Part shown: one piece after another, positions 51,396-59,842 of the stretch | Position numbering within the stretch: the stretch's first letter is position 1 | Layout of the letters: each line of letters begins with the position of its first letter | Assembly (NCBI RefSeq): GCF_002844275.1 | Contig: NZ_NXGX01000002.1 | Span: forward strand, 605,979-669,978 | Origin: Thalassospira lohafexi | GTDB taxonomy: Bacteria > Pseudomonadota > Alphaproteobacteria > Rhodospirillales > Thalassospiraceae | Length of the DNA: 64,000 bases | Direction of reading: 5' to 3' | The notes under the pieces: generated by a model | Database searches by the model: none | Seen by the model: the letters and a program-made list of their open reading frames with translations, nothing else | What the model was told of the DNA's origin: nothing | Translations under genes and position numbers: made by a program

Positions 51396-53120
51396 TTACG
51401 GCGCAATCGTCACTTCCACCAGCGCATGGGTGCGGTGGGTATCAATGTGTTTGATCGCGTCTCGCAAAATCCCCGGCAAATCCTCGGCGCGCGCGGCCTT
51501 GGCAACCCAGGCACGGCTGGCCTCGGCGACCTTGGTGAAATCCGGGCTGGGTTTAAGCGCCGTCAACGGCATTTCATTGGTTTTGGACGCATACCCATCG
51601 GGATAAATCCCGGTGACCGACTGGCGCACTGCCCCCCATTCGTTGTTATTGAGCACCAAAATCAGGATCGGCAGCTCCAGCGCCTCGGCAATCTGATGGC
51701 ACGCCGTCGGGTTGGCGAACATATATGATCCATCGCCCATGGTCGCGAGGACAAGCTTGTCCTTATCGGCCAACTGATAGCCCATCGCTGCCGGGAACGA
51801 CCAACCAAGCCCGCCCGAATGCGGCTCTTGGAACCAGCTGCTGTGTGCGGACAACGACAAGGGTTCCAACGGGCAGCCAAGCTCGGAAAACACCGTTGCC
51901 GGACGGTTGGCGATTGCATCGGACAAGCAGCGCGACACATAGCCCTTGCTCATCGGGTCCACCGCCCCGGAATCGGCCAGGCCCAAGGCTTTTTTGCGGG
52001 TGTCGGCATTGATCGCGGCGACCTTGGATCGACGCGCTTCACAGGCATCACTGCACTCACCCTGCCGACGATCCATGGCATCGGCCAGCATCATGATCAC
52101 ATCGCCGGTTTCCCCGGCCAATGAAATATCGGCGGCAAAATTCCGCCCCGGGAACCGGGAATACAGCGGGTTTTGCCCGACCTGCACCACCTTGCAATCA
52201 TCGCGCAATGCATGAATATCGGGCGACCACGGGGCCAGGCAATCAATCACCACCACCGCATCCGCGTCCTTTAACCACGGGGCGGGGTCCATGCCCGCAA
52301 ACATCGGATGTTCGGTGCCGATTGCAAGCTGGATCGCCCAATATTGCACGACGGGAATGCCCCACTGATCGACCAAATCGGAAAATCGCCCGAACGCCTC
52401 GGCCGTCCCCGTGCCACGCTGGGCAATGATAACCGGGTTTTTGGCCTTGGCCAGAATATCTGCCGCCGCCTCAACACTGGCCTGCGGCGGGGCAATCTGA
52501 ACCGGTTGCTGGCGCAGCGGCCCGTCAATCGCGTCCCCCGGACACGGTTCACACAAAACTTCACGCGGCAGGCTGACATAGACCGGCCCCTTGGGCACAG
52601 ATGACGCAATCGCATAGGCCCGATCAACAACATCAGGCACCTGTTCGGGGAATTTAAGTTCATATTCCCATTTGGCCGATTCCCGGACCATCGCCCCCTG
52701 ATCGCGCATTTCCTGTCCCCAGCCAATCGGCACCGTCCGCGCGCCAAGGCGGCCCTTTTCCATCACCGGGGTTCGGCCCGACATCAGGACAACCGGCACA
52801 TGTTCGGTCGCCGCATTGATCGCGCCAATCGCACAGTTGGCCAAGCCAACATTGGTATGCGCCATCACCGCCTGCGCCTTGCCCGTCGCAAGGTAATAGC
52901 CATGCGCCATGCCCATCGCCGCATTTTCGTGCGGCATCACCAACGCATGGGGAAGATCAATGTCCTTTGCCGCCGCCTCGGCCAGCCCTTCGATGATCGG
53001 CGGGAAATCCGTGCCCGAATTGGCAAAGATATAATCAATGCCAATCGCCTTCATCCGCGCCAAAACCGCCCCACCGGCGGTCAGGGTAATGCCCGCAGCT
53101 TTGTCCATGTCGTTTTTCAT
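51396..53120 (-). CDS. ThDP-dependent enzyme (acetolactate synthase-like)
   Basis: 574 residues with the three ThDP domains: N-terminal PP half with the catalytic Glu (MPHENAAMGMAHGYYLATGKAQAV, near residue 70), central domain, and C-terminal PYR half with the ThDP-binding motif GDGSYMFANPTACHQIAEALELPILILVLNNNEWG. Member of the acetolactate synthase-like/benzoylformate decarboxylase-like group; substrate unknown, possibly a 2-oxo acid. Divergent from an IclR regulator that may sense the same or a related acid. Confidence 0.85.
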   Translation of the reverse strand: MKNDMDKAAGITLTAGGAVLARMKAIGIDYIFANSGTDFPPIIEGLAEAAAKDIDLPHALVMPHENAAMGMAHGYYLATGKAQAVMAHTNVGLANCAIGAINAATEHVPVVLMSGRTPVMEKGRLGARTVPIGWGQEMRDQGAMVRESAKWEYELKFPEQVPDVVDRAYAIASSVPKGPVYVSLPREVLCEPCPGDAIDGPLRQQPVQIAPPQASVEAAADILAKAKNPVIIAQRGTGTAEAFGRFSDLVDQWGIPVVQYWAIQLAIGTEHPMFAGMDPAPWLKDADAVVVIDCLAPWSPDIHALRDDCKVVQVGQNPLYSRFPGRNFAADISLAGETGDVIMMLADAMDRRQGECSDACEARRSKVAAINADTRKKALGLADSGAVDPMSKGYVSRCLSDAIANRPATVFSELGCPLEPLSLSAHSSWFQEPHSGGLGWSFPAAMGYQLADKDKLVLATMGDGSYMFANPTACHQIAEALELPILILVLNNNEWGAVRQSVTGIYPDGYASKTNEMPLTALKPSPDFTKVAEASRAWVAKAARAEDLPGILRDAIKHIDTHRTHALVEVTIAP

Positions 53121-53142
53121 CAGACGCCTTCTTACGATATTG

Positions 53143-53171
53143 CTATATTTGAAATATGATTTATAATATAG
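53143..53171. promoter_or_regulatory. candidate IclR operator
   Basis: CTATATT (53143-53149) and AATATAG (53165-53171), perfect arms 15 bases apart, in the A+T-rich gap between the ThDP gene and the IclR gene, a likely overlap of their divergent promoters. Confidence 0.4.
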
Positions 53172-53260
53172 TTTATTCTTGAAATCCGGCTGACGTCAAG
53201 TGCGGCGACCGGCACCTATGCTTGAACCTGTTATCGACCCTGCGACGTGAACGGAACATC

Positions 53261-54022
53261 ATGACCAGTCAACTCAACGGCTCTGTGCTTAAGGCGTTTA
53301 AAATCCTCGATCTGTTTGCGGCGGGGAAAATCGAACTGACCGCACAGGAATCCGCCGATGCGCTTGGCATCAACATGATCACAGCGCATAGGTTTTTGCA
53401 CACGCTGGTCCATGCCGGGGCTTTGCGCGTCACGTCACGCGGGGTGTTTCGGTTGGGATATATGTTTGCCGATTTGGGCCATCGCGTCATGCGCGATGGC
53501 AATCTGGCGGGTCTGTTGCAACCGATCCTTGATCAACTGGCGCGGGTCACCGGGGAGGCCTGCATGGCGACCGAGTTTGATCACGATATGGCGGTCTGCA
53601 TTGCCAAGGCCCTGCCCGACCGACCACTCTATGTCGATATCCGCATTGGCTCGAAACTCGATGCCTTTTGCACCGCCCACGGCAAACTCTGGCTGGCCCA
53701 TATGAGCAAAACCGATCAGGACCGCTATTTCGCCAAGGCCGATCTCACCGGCATGACCGACCATACCATCACCGATGTCAAAGCCCTGAAATCCGAACTG
53801 CATCATATCCGTGAACACGGCTATGCCACCAATAATGGCGAACGTGAAAACGATATTTACGCACTCGCCGTCCCGATCCTGACCCGGCATGGCAATATGG
53901 TTTCGGCCTTTTCAGTGTTTGGCGCGTCCCCGGCATTGCTTGAAAACGGCGGGGACACACGAAACCACCTGCTGGCCGCTGCCAAAGACGCCCAGGAAAT
54001 CCTTTACAGCACGCCCCAATAA
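53261..54022 (+). CDS. IclR-family transcriptional regulator
   Basis: 253 residues: HTH (LTAQESADALGINMITAHRFLHTLVHAGAL) then an IclR effector domain (ACMATEFDHDMAVCIAKALPDRPLYVDIRIGSKLDAFCTAHGKLWLAH). ATG 53261 gives a normal length; the open frame begins at a TTG, 53222. Divergent from the ThDP enzyme gene, its likely target. Confidence 0.87.
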   Translation: MTSQLNGSVLKAFKILDLFAAGKIELTAQESADALGINMITAHRFLHTLVHAGALRVTSRGVFRLGYMFADLGHRVMRDGNLAGLLQPILDQLARVTGEACMATEFDHDMAVCIAKALPDRPLYVDIRIGSKLDAFCTAHGKLWLAHMSKTDQDRYFAKADLTGMTDHTITDVKALKSELHHIREHGYATNNGERENDIYALAVPILTRHGNMVSAFSVFGASPALLENGGDTRNHLLAAAKDAQEILYSTPQ

Positions 54023-54037
54023 GAGCCGAAAACTGAC

Positions 54038-54556
54038 TTACGACCCCACGGGCAAATTCGCCGGGTGATCAAGAAACAGCTGCATGGTCACAAGATCAAG
54101 CCACCGGTCAAACTTGCGCCCGACTTCCTTGGCATGCCCGACTTGCACAAAGCCGAACCGTTCATGAAACCGAATGGAATTAAGGTTTTCCGCATCAATC
54201 CCGCCGACCATCACATGCAGACCGGCCGCCCTGGCAATCGGGATCAGCGCGCTTAACAATGCCTTGCCGATCCCCGCCCCGCGATGATCAACATGCACAT
54301 GCACCGAATGTTCGACCGTAAAGCGATACCCCCACCGCGCCCGCCACGGGCCATAGGACGCAAACCCCAAAACCGTGCCATCCTGCTCCGCAACAAGAAC
54401 CGGAAACCCCTGCTGCACGCGCCCCTCAAACCAGTCAAGGCGCTCTTCAAGGCTGGAGGGCTGATCATCGTAAATCGCCGTGCTGGTCAAAAGCACATCA
54501 TTATAGATCTCAAGGATCGCCGGAAGATCCCCCTTGGTCGCTGTGCGAATATGCAT
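54038..54556 (-). CDS. GNAT N-acetyltransferase (phosphinothricin acetyltransferase-like)
   Basis: 172 residues; motif A VHVHVDHRGAGIGKALLSALI and FHERFGFVQVGHAKEVGRKFDRWLDLVTMQLFL match the PAT/MnaT-like group that acetylates methionine sulfoximine or phosphinothricin-type amino acids. AGGAGG precedes ATG 54556; the open frame extends five codons upstream. Divergent from the XRE-cupin regulator, so possibly regulated by it. Confidence 0.87.
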   Translation of the reverse strand: MHIRTATKGDLPAILEIYNDVLLTSTAIYDDQPSSLEERLDWFEGRVQQGFPVLVAEQDGTVLGFASYGPWRARWGYRFTVEHSVHVHVDHRGAGIGKALLSALIPIARAAGLHVMVGGIDAENLNSIRFHERFGFVQVGHAKEVGRKFDRWLDLVTMQLFLDHPANLPVGS

Positions 54557-54651
54557 TTTTGCCTCCTGCATAGGTCATAAGGAACATGTTGCAGGATTAC
54601 GTCCATTATAGTAGACAGTCAATATTGATTTTACAGACGATATAGCAACAT

Positions 54652-55221
54652 ATGACCATTATAGAAGACGATACCACAGCCTATCTCTCCGCCCGCCTGC
54701 GCCGGGAACGCGAAAGCCGCGGCTGGTCGCTTGGCCAGTTTGCCGAGAAATCCGGCGTTTCCAAAGCCATGATCAGCAAAATCGAACGTGGCGAAGCCAG
54801 CCCGACCGCAACCGTACTTGGCCGTTTGTCCGGGGCACTTTCGGTAACAGTTTCGGCACTGCTGTCGCGCACCGATGCCGTCCATCATGGTGTACGCCGA
54901 TATGCCCAACAGCCCGCATGGTCCGATCCCGAAACCGGTTATGACCGGCGCCAAGTGCTTTCCGGGCAGAAAATCCCGCTTGAACTGGTCGAGGTCACTT
55001 TGCCCGCCGGGCAAAAGGTCACCATGCCCGCCGCCGCCTACAGCTTCATTCAACAGGCGATCTGGGTGCTTGAAGGATCATTGCTGTTTCACCAAGGCGA
55101 TCGGGTCCATCACCTTGATACCGGCGACTGCCTTGAACTCGGCCCGCCGCAAGACTGCATGTTTGAAAATAAAACCGCTGAAAACTGCCGCTATCTCGTC
55201 GCCGTCGTGCGCAGCGCCTAA
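54652..55221 (+). CDS. XRE-cupin transcriptional regulator
   Basis: 189 residues: N-terminal HTH (LRRERESRGWSLGQFAEKSGVSKAMISKIERGEASPTATVLGRLSGAL) and C-terminal cupin domain (residues about 115-185, VTMPAAAYSFIQQAIWVLEGSLLFHQGD). Such regulators control amino-acid or acetylation genes. The gene starts 95 bases from the divergent acetyltransferase. Confidence 0.88.
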   Translation: MTIIEDDTTAYLSARLRRERESRGWSLGQFAEKSGVSKAMISKIERGEASPTATVLGRLSGALSVTVSALLSRTDAVHHGVRRYAQQPAWSDPETGYDRRQVLSGQKIPLELVEVTLPAGQKVTMPAAAYSFIQQAIWVLEGSLLFHQGDRVHHLDTGDCLELGPPQDCMFENKTAENCRYLVAVVRSA

Positions 55222-55239
55222 GTCCACCGATGGCACAGA

Positions 55240-56280
55240 TTAAGCCACCGACGTTGAATCCGCATGATCCACCCGGCGCACTGCCCCGGGCGACATGCCC
55301 GTTGTGCGTTTGAACGCCCGGCTGAATGCCGCGACCGAGGCATAGCCCAGCCGGTCGGCCACCTCATCCATCGGCAGTTTTTCGCGCCCGATCCACTGGC
55401 TGGCCAGCCGCATGCGCAAGTTCGTAAGGTACTGCTGCGGCGTTGATTGCGTAAGTTCGACAAACCGCTGCGCAAAGACCGACCGCGACATGCCCATTTC
55501 GGATGCCATATCGGCCACCGACCAATCGCGCCCCGGCTCCTGATGCAAGGCGGCCAAAACACGTGCCAGTTTCGGATCACGCACCGCCTCGACCCAGCCA
55601 CAGACATCACATCCGGTCTCGACCCAGCGGCGCACGATGGCCGCGGCCACCACATCGGCCAGCCGGGTCAGGATCACGCCATAGCCCGGCCGTTTGGATT
55701 TAAGCTCGGCGGTCATCACATCCAGAATGGCGGGGATTTGCGGGTCATGATCGGGCACGGTTTCAATATGCATGACCTCGGGCTTCAAGTGTGCGAGGGG
55801 GTGCAACCACCCCAGATCAAATTCCATCGCACAGCTGAAAATCAGATTGTCCTTTGTCCGGCATACATCCTTTTCACAGGCCCGGATTTCGGACGCCACA
55901 TCACACAGCTGCACCTTGTTAAACGCATCCACACTGCGCAGCGCAACCCCGTCCTTGCTGTATAAATCATGAATGCCCGCACAGGGCAGCAACACCGCGT
56001 CCCCACAGCCCAGCGTATGCACCGCCCCGCTTTTGGTGCGAAGGTGCACCGTCCCCTGCCCGATGAAATGCAGCCACGCCCGGCAATCATCGACATCCTC
56101 GCCAAACCGCAGCCCATAGGGGGCTGAAATCTCGATCCGGCGGTAATCAAGCCCGCGCAGGCGCACCCCCGACAAAAGCTCGCTGACCATATCATGCCCG
56201 TTCGCATCAAAGCCGCCATCATACTGGCCTTCGATGTGCGTGGACGGGCTGTTAAACGCGGTATTGGCAATGGGGGACAT
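55240..56280 (-). CDS. AraC-family regulator with cupin_6-type domain
   Basis: 346 residues. N-terminal sensor domain (RRIEISAPYGLRFGEDVDDCRAWLHFIGQGTVHL) and C-terminal AraC HTH pair (DMASEMGMSRSVFAQRFVELTQSTPQQYL, then VADRLGYASVAAFSRAFKRTTGMSPGAVRR). ATG 56280 is chosen; the open frame runs on to a TTG at 56367. Divergent from the MFS gene at 56415, which it probably controls. Confidence 0.85.
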   Translation of the reverse strand: MSPIANTAFNSPSTHIEGQYDGGFDANGHDMVSELLSGVRLRGLDYRRIEISAPYGLRFGEDVDDCRAWLHFIGQGTVHLRTKSGAVHTLGCGDAVLLPCAGIHDLYSKDGVALRSVDAFNKVQLCDVASEIRACEKDVCRTKDNLIFSCAMEFDLGWLHPLAHLKPEVMHIETVPDHDPQIPAILDVMTAELKSKRPGYGVILTRLADVVAAAIVRRWVETGCDVCGWVEAVRDPKLARVLAALHQEPGRDWSVADMASEMGMSRSVFAQRFVELTQSTPQQYLTNLRMRLASQWIGREKLPMDEVADRLGYASVAAFSRAFKRTTGMSPGAVRRVDHADSTSVA

Positions 56281-56414
56281 GGCACTCTCGGACGATTGAT
56301 CAATAACTTCGGACAAACTGCCATAGAACGTCCGGCCCGTCCAGACTATCTTGGGTGCAACGCACAAACATAAGGGCCGTGGTCTTCCCGGTCCTCAAGC
56401 TCAAAGGATCCCCC

Positions 56415-57614
56415 ATGAGTGAACCACAACCCCTTCCCCAGCCCGCGTCTGCGGCCTGGGGGGCTGTTTTCTCCATGACGCTTGGCGTTTTCGGCCTTGT
56501 CACGGCTGAATTCCTGCCCGTCAGCCTGCTGACCCCGATAGCCCGTGACCTTCAAGTTTCCGAAGGACTGGCCGGACAGGCGATTTCAACCACCGCCATT
56601 TTCGCCCTGATCACAAGCCTCCTGATCGCAACCGTGACCCGGCGCTTTGACCGCCGCCATGTTTTGCTGAGCTTCTCGGTCTTGCTGATCGTCTCAAGCA
56701 TCATTGTCTCCATGGCCGAAAACTTTGCCTTCCTGCTGGTCGGGCGCATCCTTCTGGGTGTTGCGCTGGGCGGGTTCTGGGCGATGTCGGCGGCCACCGT
56801 CATGCGCCTTGTCCCGGCAACAGACATCCCGCGCGCCCTTGCCATCATGTTCAGCGGCGTTTCAGCCGCCACCGTGTTTGCCGCCCCGGTCGGAAGCTAC
56901 CTTGGCGATATCATGAGCTGGCGCAGCGTCTTTTTGCTCACCGCCGGTATTGGCGCGCTGACCTTTATTGCCCAGTTCGCCACCCTGCCGTCCCTGCCCC
57001 CGCGCGGTCGCGCAACACTTCGCGTTCTGGTCGATCTGGTTCAGCGTCCGGGCATGAAGCTTGGCCTGTTTTCACTGGTCCTGATCATCACCGGCCACTT
57101 TGCCCTGTTTACCTATGTCCGCCCGTTCCTTGAAAACGTCACTGGCGTTGCAACGGCGGGGGTTTCGGGCGTGTTGCTGGGCTTTGGCCTTGCCAATTTC
57201 GTTGGCACCTATCTGGCCGGATCGCTGATTTCACGCTCGCTGCGCATGACCATTGCGCTGATGCCGATGATCATGGGGCTGTGTGCACTTGGCATGGTTG
57301 GCATTGACGGCGCGCTGAACCCGACCATCGTTCTGGTCGCAATCTGGGGCATGGCGTTTGGCGGTGTTCCGGTCGCATGGTCGACCTGGATCACCCGCAC
57401 CGTCCCTGACGAAGCCGAAAGCGGCGGCGGATTGTTCGTCGCCGGTTTCCAGACCGCAATCGCCAGCGGGGCCGTGATTGGCGGGGTGATCTTTGATTAT
57501 GTCGGATCGCTGGGTGTGTTTAGCATCGGCGGCATTATCCTTGTCGGTGCGGCGATCTTCGCCACTGTCGTTCTGCGCTCCCCGGCCGTCACCCCGGCGA
57601 CCGAACAAGCCTAA
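56415..57614 (+). CDS. MFS transporter (DHA1, arabinose/purine-efflux type)
   Basis: About 399 residues, 12 membrane segments. MFS motif A-like RRFDRRHVLLS and the 'GEIP-type' start FGLVTAEFLPVSLLTPIARDLQVSEGLAGQAISTTAIFALITS resemble AraJ/NepI-class exporters of sugars or purine nucleosides. ATG 56415 has AAAGGATC just upstream. Substrate unknown; the divergent AraC regulator suggests induction. Confidence 0.85.
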   Translation: MSEPQPLPQPASAAWGAVFSMTLGVFGLVTAEFLPVSLLTPIARDLQVSEGLAGQAISTTAIFALITSLLIATVTRRFDRRHVLLSFSVLLIVSSIIVSMAENFAFLLVGRILLGVALGGFWAMSAATVMRLVPATDIPRALAIMFSGVSAATVFAAPVGSYLGDIMSWRSVFLLTAGIGALTFIAQFATLPSLPPRGRATLRVLVDLVQRPGMKLGLFSLVLIITGHFALFTYVRPFLENVTGVATAGVSGVLLGFGLANFVGTYLAGSLISRSLRMTIALMPMIMGLCALGMVGIDGALNPTIVLVAIWGMAFGGVPVAWSTWITRTVPDEAESGGGLFVAGFQTAIASGAVIGGVIFDYVGSLGVFSIGGIILVGAAIFATVVLRSPAVTPATEQA

Positions 57615-57639
57615 CCCCCCGCGCGTCCACCACACCAAA

Positions 57640-57676
57640 CAGAAAGGGCAGCGAACCCCATGCGCTGCCCTTTCTG
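57640..57676 (+). terminator. terminator after MFS gene
   Basis: Perfect 14-bp stem CAGAAAGGGCAGCG / CGCTGCCCTTTCTG followed by ATTCTT. The gap 57677-57887 up to the next gene shows no other gene. Confidence 0.7.
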
Positions 57677-57887
57677 ATTCTTCACCCAACCCCCACCAAA
57701 ATCCCCACCCTTCCCGCGCTAGGCGAAAATCCATCCATCAAAGCGCACACCCCATCCCCAAAGCACCCACCGTCCCCTCAACGCCCTCACCCCTTGCCAC
57801 AAAATCGTCACAGGAAAATCTGGAACGTTCCGACACCGCAGCCGTTGGCGGGGTGTAATGTTCGACATCAATGAAAGGAGCGACATT

Positions 57888-58448
57888 ATGCCTGCGATTG
57901 ATACCGCAAAGATTCTGATCCTCGCCACCGATGGCTATGAACGCTCGGAACTGCGCGTTCCGCTTGAAAAGCTCTCGACCCACGGGGCCGATGTCAAAAT
58001 CGCATCGCCCAAATCGGGCGCAATCAAAAGCTGGGACGATAAAAACTGGGGCGATACGGTCGATGTCGATGTCGAAGTCAAAAATGTCGACATCGCCGAC
58101 TATGACGCACTGGTCATCCCCGGCGGGCAGATCAACCCGGACCTTCTGCGCAATGACGAGGCATCGGTCAGTCTGGTACGCGAATTTGTCGCCTCGGGCA
58201 AACCGGTGGCGGCGATCTGTCACGGCCCGTGGCTTCTGGTCGAGGCTGGCGCACTGCGCGGTCGCCGTGCGACGTCCTATAGCTCGATCAAAACCGACCT
58301 TCTCAATGCCGGCGCGCTCTGGCAGGACGAAGCGGTTGTCTGCGAGCAAGGGATCGTCACATCGCGCACCCCCAACGACCTTGACGCCTTTGTCAGCAAA
58401 ATCGTCGAGGAAGTCAGCGAAGGCACCCACCACAGCCGCGCTGCCTAA
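57888..58448 (+). CDS. DJ-1/PfpI family protein
   Basis: 186 residues; active-site Cys in AAICHGPWLLVEAGALRGR with the family's conserved Glu in GYERSELRVP. PfpI/YhbO-type proteins act in deglycation or stress protection, with protease activity uncertain. ATG 57888 has AAAGGAG seven bases upstream. Monocistronic; followed by a hairpin. Confidence 0.9.
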   Translation: MPAIDTAKILILATDGYERSELRVPLEKLSTHGADVKIASPKSGAIKSWDDKNWGDTVDVDVEVKNVDIADYDALVIPGGQINPDLLRNDEASVSLVREFVASGKPVAAICHGPWLLVEAGALRGRRATSYSSIKTDLLNAGALWQDEAVVCEQGIVTSRTPNDLDAFVSKIVEEVSEGTHHSRAA

Positions 58449-58473
58449 CCCCACCAAACCTGACCCAAAACCA

Positions 58474-58505
58474 AAACGGACGGAGGGATCCCCCTTCGTC
58501 CGTTT
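58474..58505 (+). terminator. terminator after DJ-1/PfpI gene
   Basis: Stem AAACGGACGGAGGG / CCCTTCGTCCGTTT with one mismatch, followed by CCCGTTT; a moderate terminator 25 bases past the stop. Confidence 0.6.
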
Positions 58506-58620
58506 CCCGTTTCAAATCCCACCGGATGCGCCACCGCACGCGCCCCCAACCACACACCCCGCCCAAAACCCCGTCACACACCCCGGCAACAAAACCCGCC
58601 ACAAAACCCACCAAAAACCC

Positions 58621-58650
58621 CGTCATTCCCGCGCAGGCGGGAATCCATGC
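58621..58650. repeat. REP-like palindrome, copy 3
   Basis: CGTCATTCCCGCGCAGGCGG plus GAATCCATGC; the reverse complement of the element at 21915-21939. It lies at the left edge of the low-G+C HNH segment. Confidence 0.6.
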
Positions 58651-58662
58651 GCTAAAGTAGAC

Positions 58663-58685
58663 AAAAAGGGGGCTGTCCCCTTTTT
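58663..58685. repeat. GGGGACAG-type palindrome at HNH segment edge
   Basis: AAAAAGGGG (58663-58671) / CCCCTTTTT (58677-58685), with CTGTCCCC, the reverse complement of the GGGGACAG motif, inside. A further ATGTCCCCG lies at 58735-58743. No gene in 58506-58756. Confidence 0.45.
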
Positions 58686-58756
58686 AGCCCTTGTGTGCTG
58701 TCCTGAAACCGTCAACTTATTTTAGGATGGCACATGTCCCCGTTTTTCTTGAACGG

Positions 58757-59479
58757 TTAATTTGAGTTTAAAGAGAGTTCCACAAGTCTTTTAAAAAAGT
58801 CGGAGGTTTCAAAGGCCTGATCTATCGCAATTAACTTATCTTTGGAGATCGCATTTTCGAAGAGCACATTGTCACCGGCGTTCTCTTTTATGCATATAAG
58901 AATCTTCCAGCCCAAAAAAGAAGTCTCACAATATGAGTTATTAATCACCCGTGGCTCCATGACAGTTTGACGACAAACAGGCTCAAATTTTTCTTCACTT
59001 TTCCACCTCGAGATGACAACTGGAAAACAGCCTGCAGAACCAACTTCACCTTTAACCAACATCTTGCGAAGCTTTTCTTTCTCTTCCTTTTCCATGTAGA
59101 CGTCGCAGAAGGCCTCGTTACTGCTAATTTCTGCTCGCCATAACGTCACCAAAACAGCAAGCTTGAGCTTTCCGTAATCATAGGCCTCATCAATAAATGC
59201 TGTAACTCCGTTATGCGCTTGTGAGGCGGCAGTATGATTGCGATGCAAGTATTCACCAAGGTAGTTTTCAGCATCGGAAAAAGAATTATCGCAATCACCG
59301 CATAGAATTGATTTATCGATAAAACCTTCGGATTTGTTACCCTGATTCCCCTCCCAAGAAGTAAGAAATTGGGGAGGAGCACCTAGCCCTCTTGTTTTGG
59401 AGAATATTGTTCTAGGAATGATATGGGCCTTTATCAAATCTCTGGTATCACCGCACAGTTGGCAGGTTCCTTTTTTCAT
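58757..59479 (-). CDS. HNH endonuclease-like protein
   Basis: 240 residues. The N-terminus has a zinc-knuckle CQLCGDTRDLIKAHIIPRTIF and a second CGDC (residue about 60), with AHIIP and NSF giving the H...N pattern of HNH nucleases. The C-terminal 150 residues are unrecognised. A+T-rich, with low G+C and TTG-rich codons unlike the host; flanked by GGGGACAG-type motifs. Possibly part of a mobile segment. A defence role is only a guess. Confidence 0.65.
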   Translation of the reverse strand: MKKGTCQLCGDTRDLIKAHIIPRTIFSKTRGLGAPPQFLTSWEGNQGNKSEGFIDKSILCGDCDNSFSDAENYLGEYLHRNHTAASQAHNGVTAFIDEAYDYGKLKLAVLVTLWRAEISSNEAFCDVYMEKEEKEKLRKMLVKGEVGSAGCFPVVISRWKSEEKFEPVCRQTVMEPRVINNSYCETSFLGWKILICIKENAGDNVLFENAISKDKLIAIDQAFETSDFFKRLVELSLNSN

Positions 59480-59633
59480 TTTTACATCATCCTCAATTCA
59501 AAGCTAATGGCGGAAAAGCGAAAAGGGGCATGCTTATTTTCTCCATTTGAACTCATGTCAGAAAACAGGGGCCCTAAAAGGGGTTCTCCCCCTTTCTTCT
59601 GCCCGCTATTTTTAGCCTTTGTTTTCCATAGTG

Positions 59634-59657
59634 AAAAAAGCGGACAGATTTATTTTC
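59634..59657. repeat. GCGGACAG motif upstream of HNH gene
   Basis: AAAAAAGCGGACAGATTTAT plus TTTC, nearly identical to 23944-23967 beside the GIY-YIG gene. The 363-base gap 59480-59842 otherwise holds the HNH promoter and a terminator. Confidence 0.5.
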
Positions 59658-59730
59658 TATCTTAAATCAAAAGCACTCAAAACCGTACTTTAGCAAAACA
59701 CGAAACAACTAGAACCACAACCTAAAGATT

Positions 59731-59766
59731 AAAAAGAAAACCCCGGCCCAATCGCTTGAGCCGGGG
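59731..59766 (-). terminator. terminator after AraD1 gene
   Basis: Stem CCCCGGC (59741-59747) / GCCGGGG (59760-59766) followed on the minus strand by TTTTCTTTTT. Ends the SDR-AraD1 operon. Confidence 0.78.
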
Positions 59767-59842
59767 AAGTTTGTGTCGTTCGGAGGAAGGCGGGGCTTAT
59801 GCGCCCCTTGGGATTTCAAAAATCCCGAAAACACGCATCAAG

